Numbered from the stretch's first letter, positions 46,364 through 55,560 are shown. The stretch: DNA of 64,000 nt from Ketogulonicigenium vulgare WSH-001 (GCF_000223375.1 NC_017384.1:310001-374000), one strand, 5' to 3'. Notes: generated by a model from the letters alone, not told the origin. Program-made: numbers and translations.

Positions 46364-47926
46364 ATGAAGGCAAAGTTTCTGACCGCCACCGCAGCGACCG
46401 CGCTGCTGGCAGGTGCGATCACCACTGCGACGGGCGCTGTCGCACAGAATATCGTGACGATGAACACGGTGCAGATCTTTGGCTCGATCGACCCGGCCAA
46501 AATCTCGGATTACACCGATTATATGGCGGCGGTGAACCTCTATGATGGGCTGATCACCGTCGCGCCCGACGGCAGCCTGATCCCGCGCCTTGCCGAAAGC
46601 TGGACGGTTTCGGATGATGCGACCGAGGTGGTCTTTACCCTGCGCGCCGATGCGACATTCGCCGATGGCTCGCCCGTTGAGGCCAAGGATGTCGTCTATA
46701 CGTTCGAGCGTCTGCTGCGCCTGAACCAAGGCCCCTCGAACCTGTTTGCGGGTATTGTCGCCCCCGGCGCGGTCGAGGCGATTGACGACAAGACGGTGAA
46801 ATTCACCCTGTCGCAGACCTTCTCGCCCTTTATGGCAACCATGCCCGCGCTGATGATCGTCAACGCCGATCTGGTCGAGGCGAACGCGGGTGATGACGAT
46901 GCCCAAAGCTATCTGGCGCAAAATGTCGCCGGCGCCGGTGCCTATGATCTGGTGACATGGGATCGCGGCGCGCGCATGGTGATCCGCCGCAACACCGATT
47001 ACTACGGCGGCTTCCCCGAAAACGCGATTGACGAAGTGCGCTGGGTCGTCACGAACGACGAGGCGACGGTGCGCGCGATGGCCGCCTCGGGCGAGCTGAC
47101 CATGACCTCGCAATATCAATCGACCGAGACCTATGACGCGCTGGCGGCGATGGGCCGCTTCCGCGTCGAAAGCTTTGCCACGCCGACCGCGTTCTACATG
47201 AAGCTGAACAACCAGACCGCGCCGACCGATGACGTGCATATCCGCCGCGCCATTGCCTATGCGACCGATTTCGACACGATCCGCGAAGTGCTGTTCCCCG
47301 GCGAGCCGATGAATACCGTACTGCCCGGCAGCTTCTCGGCCTTCCTGAACACGGATGTCGTCGCGCCGACCTATGATCTGGAAAAAGCTGCCGCCGAAAT
47401 CGCGCTGTCGGCCTATGCCGGCCAGCAGATCCCGATCACCCTGTCGTACGTCGCAGGCACCCAGTTCGAGGAAGATATCTCGCTGCTGATGCAGGCGAAC
47501 CTTGAAAGCCTCGGCTTTGTTGTGACTCAGCAGCCCGAGCCATGGAACCGTGTGACGGAACTGGCCGCCACCGTCGAGGGCACCCCGAACCTGAACCAGA
47601 TTTTCTACGGTCCGACCTATCCCTCGCCGGACAGCATGTTCTTTCCGCAATACCATTCGAACGGGGCAGGGACGTGGATTTCGATGGATTGGGCGGCCTC
47701 GCCCGAGGTTGATGCCCTGATCGATGCCGCGCGCGCCACCGGCGATACCGAGGCACAGGCCGCGCTTTACCGCGACGTGCAGCAAATTCTGGCGGATCAG
47801 CAAGTGACCATCCCGCTGCTGTCGCAACTGCAGATGCATGCCATCGACCAATGTCTGCAAGGCATGGAAATGGTCCCGATGATGAGCTTTGAGTTCGATT
47901 TCCGCAAGTTCCACTGGGACTGCTAA
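46364..47926 (+). CDS. Periplasmic substrate-binding protein of a dipeptide-type ABC transporter (SBP family 5)
   Basis: A 520-residue exported protein. The signal peptide (about 1-28, ending AVAQ) is followed by a SBP_bac_5 fold with FGSIDPAKISDYTDYMAAVN, LYDGLITVAPDGSLIPRLAE and a long second lobe. It is the ligand-capturing component of the importer encoded next and is the first gene after the LuxR-type regulator. The downstream enzymes suggest a hydantoin- or thiohydantoin-like or N-acyl ligand rather than ordinary dipeptides, which is inference. Confidence 0.92.
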   Translation: MKAKFLTATAATALLAGAITTATGAVAQNIVTMNTVQIFGSIDPAKISDYTDYMAAVNLYDGLITVAPDGSLIPRLAESWTVSDDATEVVFTLRADATFADGSPVEAKDVVYTFERLLRLNQGPSNLFAGIVAPGAVEAIDDKTVKFTLSQTFSPFMATMPALMIVNADLVEANAGDDDAQSYLAQNVAGAGAYDLVTWDRGARMVIRRNTDYYGGFPENAIDEVRWVVTNDEATVRAMAASGELTMTSQYQSTETYDALAAMGRFRVESFATPTAFYMKLNNQTAPTDDVHIRRAIAYATDFDTIREVLFPGEPMNTVLPGSFSAFLNTDVVAPTYDLEKAAAEIALSAYAGQQIPITLSYVAGTQFEEDISLLMQANLESLGFVVTQQPEPWNRVTELAATVEGTPNLNQIFYGPTYPSPDSMFFPQYHSNGAGTWISMDWAASPEVDALIDAARATGDTEAQAALYRDVQQILADQQVTIPLLSQLQMHAIDQCLQGMEMVPMMSFEFDFRKFHWDC

Positions 47927-47933
47927 CACCTTC

Positions 47934-47956
47934 GGCGCGGCCCCACTGGCCGCGCC
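47934..47956 (+). other. Intercistronic hairpin between binding protein and permease genes
   Basis: GGCGCGGCC (47934-47942), loop CCACT, GGCCGCGCC (47948-47956), then ACCTTTCG. As at 21850, it sits just behind a binding-protein gene and may raise its mRNA level over that of the permeases. Confidence 0.6.
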
Positions 47957-47984
47957 ACCTTTCGCGTAAACTCAAGGGGCGACA

Positions 47985-49010
47985 ATGGAATTTCTGGCTT
48001 TCCTTGTCCGGCGGCTGCTGTGGTCGCTGCTGGTGCTGTTTGGCCTGTCGGTGATCATTTTCACCATCGCGCGCGTCGTTCCGGGTGATCCGGCCCGTAT
48101 GGCGCTGGGCCCGACCGCAAGTGCCGATCAGGTGCTGGCACTACAAGAACGGCTGGGTCTGAACCTGCCGCTTTATGAACAATATGTCCGATTTATCAGC
48201 GGGCTTTTTCAGGGCGATCTGGGCCTGTCGCTGCTGACGCAGCGCGCCGTCTCGCTGGATATCGCCGCCGCCTTTCCTGCGACGCTGGAATTGGTGCTGG
48301 TGACGATCCTTTTGGCCTTTGCCTTTGGCGTGCCGCTAGGTGTGGTGGCCGCGCATTGGAAAGACCGCTGGCCCGATAACCTTGTGCGGGCGATAGCGAT
48401 TGTCTCGGCGGTGATGCCGTCCTTTTTGATCGCGCTGCTGCTGCAACTTTTGGCGGGCTATGTGCTGAAGGGCTTTCCCACCACCGGCCGCTTGCCGATG
48501 GGCCTTGAATTCAACGCCGATATCACCGGACTTCTGCTGATCGACGGCCTGCTGCGCGGGCGGCTGGATGTGGTGGCCGAGGCGGCGCGCCATGTGATTT
48601 TCCCGGCAACCGCACTGGCGCTGGCCACGATGGGGCAGATCGCGCGGATTACCCGCGCCTCGATGATCGACGTATCGCGTCAGGATTATATGGAGGCCTC
48701 GCGCGCCTTTGGGGTGCCCAGTTTCCTGCGTATGTTCAAATACCAGCTGCGCCCCAGTTTCGTGCCGCCGCTGACGATCCTTGGCCTTGAGTTTGCCTCG
48801 CTGATCGGCGGCGCTTTCGTGGTCGAGTTGATCTTTGCCTGGCCGGGGATGGCCGCTTACGGGCTGCGCGCCATCACGCAAAAGGATCTGAACGCGATCA
48901 TGGCCGTGGTCATGGTGTCGGGCCTGTTCTTTGTCATCGTCAACCTGCTGATCGACATTCTTGTCGGCATCGTCGATCCGCGCATTCGTATCAGGGGCAA
49001 ACGCGCATGA
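47985..49010 (+). CDS. Dipeptide-type ABC transporter permease (DppB-like)
   Basis: A 341-residue permease. The family start MEFLAFLVRRLLWSLLVLFG leads into IARVVPGDPARMALG. The coupling loop is DYMEASRAFGVPSFLRMFKY and the end is IVDPRIRIRG. AAGGGG precedes the ATG. The next permease start overlaps the stop by 4 bp. Confidence 0.93.
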   Translation: MEFLAFLVRRLLWSLLVLFGLSVIIFTIARVVPGDPARMALGPTASADQVLALQERLGLNLPLYEQYVRFISGLFQGDLGLSLLTQRAVSLDIAAAFPATLELVLVTILLAFAFGVPLGVVAAHWKDRWPDNLVRAIAIVSAVMPSFLIALLLQLLAGYVLKGFPTTGRLPMGLEFNADITGLLLIDGLLRGRLDVVAEAARHVIFPATALALATMGQIARITRASMIDVSRQDYMEASRAFGVPSFLRMFKYQLRPSFVPPLTILGLEFASLIGGAFVVELIFAWPGMAAYGLRAITQKDLNAIMAVVMVSGLFFVIVNLLIDILVGIVDPRIRIRGKRA

Positions 49011-49864
49011 GCCAGAATATGAGCCACGCCGCGCAGAACTGGTATCGTTTCTCGCGCAATCCAACGGCGGTGATCGGCGCGCTGATCGTGATCATCTGCC
49101 TGCTTGCCGCGATTTTCGCGCCCTATATCACGCCCTATCCCGATCATGTCGGCGCGGTCGTCGATTTCCGCAATCGTCACCAGCCCCCAAGCTGGGAGCA
49201 TTGGTTCGGCACGGATCAAGCGGGCCGCGACCAGTTTACCCGTGTGATTTTCGGGATGCGCGTCTCGCTGGCTTTGGCCTTTGTCGTGCTGGTGATCGCG
49301 GTGCCGCTGGGCACGCTTTTGGGGATGCTGGCCGGATACTTTGGCGGCTGGACCGAGATTGTCATCATGCGCCTGACCGATATTGCCCTTGCGCTGCCGC
49401 CCTTGGTGATGGCGCTGGCGGTTGCGGCGGTGCTAGAACCTTCGCTGACCAATGCCATGCTGGCGATTTCGGCCCTATGGTGGACATGGCACACGCGGCT
49501 GGTGTTCAGCCTGACCCGCCAGATCCGCGCGCAGGAATATATCGAGGCGGCAGAGACGCTGGGCGCATCGAAATTCCACATCATCTTCCGCGAGATCCTG
49601 CCCAATTGCATCTCGGCTGTGGCGGTGAAAACCTCGCTTGATGCGGGCTTTGTGATCCTTGTCGGGGCCTCGCTGTCGTTCATCGGCCTTGGCATCCGCC
49701 CGCCGACGCCCGATCTGGGTACCATGGTCGCGGCAGGTGCCGCATTCCTGCCGGGCTATTGGTGGGAGGCGCTGCTGCCGGGCGCTGCGATTCTATTCGT
49801 CGCGCTGGGCTTTAACCTGCTGGGCGACGGCCTGCGCGATCTGTTCGATGTGGAGAACGTGTAA
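49007..49864 (+). CDS. Dipeptide-type ABC transporter permease (DppC-like)
   Basis: A 285-residue permease with the DppC layout. A cytoplasmic N-terminus (WYRFSRNPTAVIGALIV) is followed by FGTDQAGRDQFTRVIFGMRV and the coupling loop EYIEAAETLGASKFHIIFRE. Its stop overlaps the ATPase start by one base (TAATG). Confidence 0.93.
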   Translation: MSQNMSHAAQNWYRFSRNPTAVIGALIVIICLLAAIFAPYITPYPDHVGAVVDFRNRHQPPSWEHWFGTDQAGRDQFTRVIFGMRVSLALAFVVLVIAVPLGTLLGMLAGYFGGWTEIVIMRLTDIALALPPLVMALAVAAVLEPSLTNAMLAISALWWTWHTRLVFSLTRQIRAQEYIEAAETLGASKFHIIFREILPNCISAVAVKTSLDAGFVILVGASLSFIGLGIRPPTPDLGTMVAAGAAFLPGYWWEALLPGAAILFVALGFNLLGDGLRDLFDVENV

Positions 49865-50697
49865 TGCAGCCCGCGCTTCATGTTGAAAACCTGCATGTCA
49901 GCTTCAAAACCTATGGCCGCACGACCGAGGTGCTGAAAGGCGTCAATCTGACGGTGCCAAAAGGGGCGCAGGTCTCGCTGGTGGGCGAGAGCGGCTCGGG
50001 CAAGTCGGTCACGATGAAAACCATCATGGACCTGCTGCCGGGCAATGCGACGATTACCGACGGCGCCATGATGTTCGACGGGCAGAACCTGCTGACCATG
50101 CCGCGCCGCGACCGTCTGCGGCTGCGCGGCACCGCTATGAGCATGGTGTTCCAAGACCCGATGTCCTCGCTGAACCCGGTCTTTACGATCAAGGATCAGT
50201 TGATGACGATCCTGAAATACGCCGACCGCCGCCTTGGCCGCGACCGCAGCAAAGCGGGCCGTTATGCCCGCGTGATCGAAGTGCTGACCCAAGTGCGTAT
50301 GCGCGAGCCCGAACGTGTCGCAGCATCCTATCCCGTCATGCTGTCGGGCGGGATGCGTCAGCGCATTTTGATCGCAATGGCGCTGCTGTCCGAGCCGCGC
50401 CTGCTGATCGCGGACGAGCCGGGCACCGCGCTGGATGTCACGACGCAGGCGCAGATCCTGAAGCTGCTGAAAGATCTGGTCAGCGAACATCACCTGTCGC
50501 TGTTGATGATCACCCATAACCTCGGCGTTGTGCGGGAAACCTCGGAATATGTCTATGTGATGAACAAGGGCGAGATCGTGGAACACGGGGCCACCAGTGC
50601 GTTGTTCGCCAATCCGCAGCAGCAATATACCCGCGATCTGATCGCGGCGGTGCCAAAACTGACAGGACGCGATAAGATGCCCGAGGTGCGCCCATGA
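49864..50697 (+). CDS. Dipeptide-type ABC transporter ATP-binding protein (DppD-like)
   Basis: A 277-residue ABC ATPase. Walker A is at 41-48 (GESGSGKS), the signature is LSGGMRQR and Walker B is LLIADEPGTALD; DEPTTALD is the more usual form, so the Gly is a minor variant. The C-terminal peptide-transporter extension includes PQQQYTRDLIAAVP. In this locus the two ATPases are separate genes, unlike the fused one at 487-2193. Confidence 0.93.
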   Translation: MQPALHVENLHVSFKTYGRTTEVLKGVNLTVPKGAQVSLVGESGSGKSVTMKTIMDLLPGNATITDGAMMFDGQNLLTMPRRDRLRLRGTAMSMVFQDPMSSLNPVFTIKDQLMTILKYADRRLGRDRSKAGRYARVIEVLTQVRMREPERVAASYPVMLSGGMRQRILIAMALLSEPRLLIADEPGTALDVTTQAQILKLLKDLVSEHHLSLLMITHNLGVVRETSEYVYVMNKGEIVEHGATSALFANPQQQYTRDLIAAVPKLTGRDKMPEVRP

Positions 50698-51575
50698 CCC
50701 CCGCATTGGAACTGCGCAATGTGACCAAGACCTTTACCCTAAAGGGTGGTTTTGGCCGCGTGAAATCGGTGACGACGGCGGTGAATAATGTCTCGCTGTC
50801 GATCATGCCTGGCGAAAGCTTTGGTCTGGCGGGGGAAAGCGGCTCGGGCAAATCGACCATCGCGCGGATGATCATGGGGCTGGCGCTGCCCGATAGCGGC
50901 GACATTCTGGTCGATGGTGTCAGTATCCTCTCGAAAGAGGCGCCGCGCGATCTGAAGTCGCGGGTGCAGATGGTGTTCCAAAGCTCGTCTTCCTCGCTGA
51001 ACCCGCGCCGCACCGTGGGGCAGTCGATTGCCGTGCCGTTGGTGGCGCATGGCTATGGCGGCCATCGCGCCGCGCGGATCGCGGAACTGCTGGAAATGGT
51101 GCAACTGCCCGCCGCTTTCGCGAACCGCTATCCGCATGAACTGTCGGGCGGCCAGAAACAGCGCGTTGCCATCGCCCGCGCGTTGGCTGTGGGTGCAAAA
51201 CTGCTGGTGCTGGACGAGCCGACCTCGGCGCTCGATGTCTCGGTGCAGGCAAAGGTGATCGAACTGCTCGAGGGCCTGCAGCGCGAGATGGGCCTGACTT
51301 ATCTGTTCATCAGCCATGACCTGTCGCTGATGCGCAATTTTACCAGCCGTGTTGGCGTCCTGTATCGCGGCGATGTGGTTGAAACCGGCGCGACGCCTGC
51401 GGTCTTTACCCATCCCCAGCATGATTACACGCGGCTTTTGCTGGCCTCGGTTCCGGTTGTTTCCGCCGAGGAAGAAGCCCTGCGTCCCATAATCCCCTTA
51501 ATCAATGGCGAACTGCCCACCGCAGAAGAATTGCTTGCCCTGCGGCAAGCCGGTGGCGTTCAGGAAAGGAAGTGA
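50694..51575 (+). CDS. Dipeptide-type ABC transporter ATP-binding protein (DppF-like)
   Basis: A 293-residue ABC ATPase. Walker A is at 47-54, the signature is LSGGQKQR and Walker B is LLVLDEPTSALDVS. The C-terminal extension includes PQHDYTRLLLASVP. It partners the DppD-like ATPase, whose stop it overlaps by 4 bp. The stop lies one base before the hydantoinase-family start. Confidence 0.93.
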   Translation: MTPALELRNVTKTFTLKGGFGRVKSVTTAVNNVSLSIMPGESFGLAGESGSGKSTIARMIMGLALPDSGDILVDGVSILSKEAPRDLKSRVQMVFQSSSSSLNPRRTVGQSIAVPLVAHGYGGHRAARIAELLEMVQLPAAFANRYPHELSGGQKQRVAIARALAVGAKLLVLDEPTSALDVSVQAKVIELLEGLQREMGLTYLFISHDLSLMRNFTSRVGVLYRGDVVETGATPAVFTHPQHDYTRLLLASVPVVSAEEEALRPIIPLINGELPTAEELLALRQAGGVQERK

Positions 51576-51576
51576 C

Positions 51577-53124
51577 ATGATCCGTATCGGTATTGACGTG
51601 GGTGGCACCAACACCGACGCTGTCATCATGGACGGCGCCGATGTTCTGGCCGCCGTCAAATCGCACACCACATCGGATGTGATGTCGGGTGTCGTCTCGT
51701 CGCTGAACCTTGTGCTGGCCGAGGCTGGCAAATCGGCAAGCGATGTCGATGTGGTTATGATCGGCACCACGCATTTCACCAACGCCGTCGTGCAGCGTCG
51801 CGATCTGGCGCAGACCGCCGCCGTGCGCCTGTGCCTGCCCGCAACCCAAAGCCTGCCGCCCATGGTCGACTGGCCCGAGGATCTGCGCGATGTCATCGGC
51901 AACACCTGGTATCTGGCGCATGGCGGTCATGAATTCGACGGCCGCGTGATCTCGCCCCTGAATGAGGACGAGCTGGTCGGCATCGCCGCCGATATCAAAG
52001 CCAAGGGGATCAACACGATCGCAATCACCTCGGTCTTCTCGCCCGTCTCGGCCGAGTTCGAGGCAAAAGCCGCCGAGATTTTCGCCCGTGAACTGCCCGG
52101 CGCGCATATCACTGTCTCGAGCGAGATCGGCCGGATCGGTCTTTTAGAGCGTGAAAACGCCGCCATCATGAACGCCTGCCTGCGCGATCTGTCGCATGAG
52201 GTGATACAGGCGTTTCGCGATGCGTTGGCGGGGATCGGCTTTACGGGCCGTTTCTTTTTGACGCAAAACGACGGCACTTTGATGGAGGCCGAATTCGCCG
52301 AGAAATTCCCGGTGCTGACCTTTGCCTCGGGTCCGACCAATTCGATGCGCGGCGCGGCGTTCCTGTCGGGCGTCAAGGACGCCATTGTGGTCGATATCGG
52401 CGGCACCACCGCCGACGTTGGCAGCTTGCAAAAGGGCTTTCCGCGCCAAGCGACCGTTGCGGTCGAGGTGGGCGGCGTGCGCACCAATTTCCGTATGCCG
52501 GATGTGTTCTCGATTGGCCTCGGCGGTGGCAGCCTTGTGGTTGATGCGGCGGGTGGCGTGAAAGTCGGCCCGACCTCGGTCGGTTATCGCATCGCGACCG
52601 AGGCGCTGGTCTTTGGCGGCAGCACGCTGACGACGACCGATCTGGTGGTCGCCGATGGCGGCGCGGTGATCGGTGATCCCGCCAAGGTCGCGCATCTGGA
52701 CAAGGATCTGGTGGCCCGCGGCCGCGCGCGTATCGCCGAAATGCTGGACGATTGTGTCGAGCGCGCCCGCGTCTCTGCCGATCCGCTGCCGGTGATTGTT
52801 GTGGGCGGCGGCTCGGTCATCGTGGGCGGGCCGATTGCCGGTCTGCAACTGATCAAGCCGAACCATTTCGCCTGCGCGAACGCCGTGGGCGCGGCCATTG
52901 CGCAGGTCTCGGGCGAGGTGGATCGCGTCTACGCCATGGCCGAAATCTCGCGCGATAAGGCGCTGGAGGATGCCAAGACGCAGGCGGTGAACGCCGCCGT
53001 TGCGGCAGGGGCCAAACGCGAAACCGTTGAAATCGTTGACGTCGAGGACGTGCCCCTGGCCTATCTGCCCGGCAATGCCACGCGCGTCCGCGTCAAAGCT
53101 GTGGGTGAGCTGCATGTCGGCTGA
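51577..53124 (+). CDS. Hydantoinase/oxoprolinase family protein (HyuA-like, short form)
   Basis: A 515-residue protein with the actin-like (ASKHA) fold of the hydantoinase A / 5-oxoprolinase family. The N-terminal phosphate loop is IGIDVGGTNTDAVIMD (residues about 4-18). The second loop, DIGGTTADVG, is near residue 275 and a C-terminal glycine-rich VGGGSVIVGGP is near 408. It is shorter than classical HyuA, about 680 residues, and no HyuB partner follows. Instead two DUF917 genes do. The family opens cyclic amides such as hydantoins or 5-oxoproline with ATP. AAAGGAAG precedes the ATG at 51577. Confidence 0.88.
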   Translation: MIRIGIDVGGTNTDAVIMDGADVLAAVKSHTTSDVMSGVVSSLNLVLAEAGKSASDVDVVMIGTTHFTNAVVQRRDLAQTAAVRLCLPATQSLPPMVDWPEDLRDVIGNTWYLAHGGHEFDGRVISPLNEDELVGIAADIKAKGINTIAITSVFSPVSAEFEAKAAEIFARELPGAHITVSSEIGRIGLLERENAAIMNACLRDLSHEVIQAFRDALAGIGFTGRFFLTQNDGTLMEAEFAEKFPVLTFASGPTNSMRGAAFLSGVKDAIVVDIGGTTADVGSLQKGFPRQATVAVEVGGVRTNFRMPDVFSIGLGGGSLVVDAAGGVKVGPTSVGYRIATEALVFGGSTLTTTDLVVADGGAVIGDPAKVAHLDKDLVARGRARIAEMLDDCVERARVSADPLPVIVVGGGSVIVGGPIAGLQLIKPNHFACANAVGAAIAQVSGEVDRVYAMAEISRDKALEDAKTQAVNAAVAAGAKRETVEIVDVEDVPLAYLPGNATRVRVKAVGELHVG

Positions 53125-54217
53125 AGGCTATATCCTGCGTGAGGAGGATCTGCTGCCCCTGTCCATCGGGGCGGCGATCCTGGGCACGGGCGGCGGCGGC
53201 AATCCCTATATCGGGATGCTGCGTGCGCGCGAATTGATCCGGGCGGGCGCGGTTGTGCGCGTGCTGCCGCTGCATGCGCTGCCGGACGACGCCTATATCG
53301 GCGAAGTTGGCGGCATCGGCGCGCCGGTCGTCGGCATTGAAAAGATCGAGCAGGGCGAGGAATGCCTGCGCGCGATGCGCGCTGTCGAGGAAGCCGCAGG
53401 CGTGCAGATGTATGCGGTGATCTCGGCCGAGATCGGCGGCTCGAACGCGCTCGAGCCAATCATCACCGCCGCCCAATCGGGCCTGCCGGTGGTGGACGGC
53501 GACGGCATGGGCCGCGCCTTTCCCGAAGTGCAGATGTGCACATGGTTCATCTATGGCGCCAAGGCCTCTCCGGCTGCGATTGCGGATGAAAAGGGCAATG
53601 TCGTCGTCTTTCGCCATGTGCAGGATATGTTCTGGCTGGAACGCTTTGCCCGCGATACCGCTGTGGCAATGGGCGCGGCGGCGGGCCTTGCGATTGCGCC
53701 GATGCGCGGCGATTTCGTGAAAAAGGTCGCCGTTCCGGGCACCGTCACACAGGCGCTAGAGCTGGGCCGCGTGGTGCTGGATGCGCGCGCAAAACGCCAT
53801 AATGTCGTCGACCGCATCTGCGGCGCGACCGGCGCCACGCTGTTCTTTACCGGCAAGGTTGTCGATGTCGAACGGGGCATGTCGGGCGGCTTTAACCGTG
53901 GCACCGCCGTGATCGAGGGCGCGGGCGAATGGGCCGGTTCCACCGCGCGCATCGCCATCCAGAACGAGAACCTGATCCTGTGGATCGACGACAAACCCGT
54001 GTTGATGGTCCCCGACCTGATTATGAACGTCGACCCGGAAACGGGCGAGCCGATCACCACCGAAGTGCTGCGTTTCGGCCAGCGCGTCGCAGTACTGGGC
54101 CTGCCTGCGCATGATCTGATGAAAACGCCCGAGGCGATGGCCATCGTCGGCCCCAAGGCCTTTGGCTATCCCGATATCGCATTTAAGCCGCTGGCGCTGG
54201 GCCAGATTACCGCGTGA
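53114..54217 (+). CDS. DUF917 family protein, first copy
   Basis: A 367-residue protein. The family signature is a glycine-rich motif near the N-terminus (24-32, GTGGGGNPY). A central DGDGMGRAFPEVQM follows, then a beta-rich C-terminal half. I recall this family (PF06032) being tied to thiohydantoin desulfurisation; treat that as a hint. Its ATG overlaps the end of the hydantoinase-family gene by 11 bp, implying coupled translation and a shared pathway or complex. No signal peptide or membrane segment is seen. Confidence 0.85.
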   Translation: MSAEGYILREEDLLPLSIGAAILGTGGGGNPYIGMLRARELIRAGAVVRVLPLHALPDDAYIGEVGGIGAPVVGIEKIEQGEECLRAMRAVEEAAGVQMYAVISAEIGGSNALEPIITAAQSGLPVVDGDGMGRAFPEVQMCTWFIYGAKASPAAIADEKGNVVVFRHVQDMFWLERFARDTAVAMGAAAGLAIAPMRGDFVKKVAVPGTVTQALELGRVVLDARAKRHNVVDRICGATGATLFFTGKVVDVERGMSGGFNRGTAVIEGAGEWAGSTARIAIQNENLILWIDDKPVLMVPDLIMNVDPETGEPITTEVLRFGQRVAVLGLPAHDLMKTPEAMAIVGPKAFGYPDIAFKPLALGQITA

Positions 54218-54228
54218 AAGGACAAGTC

Positions 54229-55314
54229 ATGAAAATCTTTCGCGAAGTGGATGTCGCCGAGATCGAGGATATGGCCGCAGGCGGTGCCGTTCTGGGCACC
54301 GGCGGGGGCGGCGATCCCTATATCGGCAAACTGATGGCGCAACAGGCGATCCGCAAGTTCGGCAAGGTGAAACTTGTCCGTACCGAGGATCTGCCCGATG
54401 ACGCGCTGGTCGTGCCGGTCTGCATGATGGGCGCGCCCACCGTGATGACCGAAAAACTGCCGCAGGGCGACGAGCTGGTGAATGCCTTTGTCGCGCTGGA
54501 AAAGCTGCTGGGCCGCAAGATCGACGCAGTGTTGTGCGGCGAGGCGGGGGGCGTGAACTCGATGACGCCCTTTGTTGTCGCGGCGGCCACCGGCCTGCCA
54601 CTGGTCGATGGCGACGGTATGGGCCGCGCGTTTCCGGAACTTCAGATGGAAACATTCGCCCTTGCCGGTGTTAGCGCGACGCCGATGGTTCTGTGTGATG
54701 ACAAGGGCAATACAGTGACGTTCGAGACCGTCTCGAACCGCTGGACGGAACGTCTGGCGCGGGCGGCGACGGTGGAAATGGGCGGCTCGGCGCTGTTGGC
54801 GTTTTATTCGATGTCGGGTGCCAAGGCCAAGGAATGCGTTGTGCGCGGCACGCTGACCCTTTGCGAATCCATCGGCCGCACCCTGCGCGAGGCCAAGGCC
54901 AACCACGGCGAGCCGGTCAAGGCGCTGGCAAGCCTTTTGCAGGCGCATAATATGTTCGAAGGCCGCATCGTCGATATCGAACGGCGCACCGTCGGCGGTT
55001 TTGCCCGCGGCAAGGTGATCCTGAACGGCACCGACGATTGGAAGGGGCATGAGATGTCCATCGACTTCCAGAACGAGTTTTTGCTGGCGATGCGCGACGG
55101 CGAAGTTGTCGTGACTACGCCCGATCTGATCAGTCTGGTCGATGCGGAAACCGGCCTTGCGGTGACGACGGATTCGCTGCGCTATGGTCAGCGCCTTGTG
55201 TGCCTTGCCTATCCCTGCAACCCGATGTGGCGCACGCCACTGGGGATCGAGGTCGCAGGCCCGCGTTACTTTAAATATGATGTGGATTATCAGCCGCTGG
55301 CTGCGGCCGAGTAA
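54229..55314 (+). CDS. DUF917 family protein, second copy
   Basis: A 361-residue paralogue of the preceding gene. It keeps GTGGGGDPY (23-31) and VDGDGMGRAFPELQM, but diverges elsewhere. AAAGGA ahead of ATG 54229 favours this start over GTG 54214, which overlaps the previous stop. Two adjacent copies could form a heteromer or act on two related substrates. It closes the operon, with a terminator 8 bp after the stop. Confidence 0.85.
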   Translation: MKIFREVDVAEIEDMAAGGAVLGTGGGGDPYIGKLMAQQAIRKFGKVKLVRTEDLPDDALVVPVCMMGAPTVMTEKLPQGDELVNAFVALEKLLGRKIDAVLCGEAGGVNSMTPFVVAAATGLPLVDGDGMGRAFPELQMETFALAGVSATPMVLCDDKGNTVTFETVSNRWTERLARAATVEMGGSALLAFYSMSGAKAKECVVRGTLTLCESIGRTLREAKANHGEPVKALASLLQAHNMFEGRIVDIERRTVGGFARGKVILNGTDDWKGHEMSIDFQNEFLLAMRDGEVVVTTPDLISLVDAETGLAVTTDSLRYGQRLVCLAYPCNPMWRTPLGIEVAGPRYFKYDVDYQPLAAAE

Positions 55315-55321
55315 CCAAGGC

Positions 55322-55354
55322 TGGCGCTGCCTGCATATGGGCAGCGCCATTTTT
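55322..55354 (+). terminator. Intrinsic terminator of the DUF917 operon
   Basis: TGGCGCTGCC (55322-55331) pairs with GGCAGCGCCA (55340-55349), followed by TTTTTC. It also lies just past the stop of the convergent cold-shock gene. Confidence 0.85.
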
Positions 55355-55560
55355 CATTCTGGCTTGAGATTGCCCGCCATCTGGCGCCCGTCGCGCCCTT
55401 CGATCAGGTCAAAAGTCACCTTTTGATCATCGCTAAGGCCGGTCAGCCCGGCCTGTTCGACGGCCGAGATATGCACAAACACATCCTTGCCGCCGCCTTC
55501 TGGCGCGATGAAACCATAGCCTTTGGTGGTGTTGAACCATTTTACGGTGCCGTTCGGCAT
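55354..55560 (-). CDS. Cold-shock domain protein (CspA family)
   Basis: A 68-residue single cold-shock domain that binds single-stranded RNA and DNA. RNP1 is KGYGFI (13-18) and RNP2 is VFVHI (27-31). The ATG at 55560 is chosen because GGGAG (about 55568-55572) is correctly spaced; ATG 55566 would be too close. The 212-bp divergent gap up to 55773 should hold its promoter and possibly a temperature-sensing leader. Confidence 0.93.
   Translation of the reverse strand: MPNGTVKWFNTTKGYGFIAPEGGGKDVFVHISAVEQAGLTGLSDDQKVTFDLIEGRDGRQMAGNLKPE

Noticed and set aside
46295..47929. A 544-codon open frame on the minus strand opposite the second binding protein
   Set aside because: It is an antisense shadow produced by GC-rich third positions; the plus-strand frame has a signal peptide and a full SBP_5 fold.
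36940..55349. Same 9-bp stem (GGCAGCGCC / GGCGCTGCC) at 36940 and 55323 as a dispersed repeat family
   Set aside because: Loops, orientation and flanks differ; two GC-rich hairpins with a shared stem are within chance expectation.
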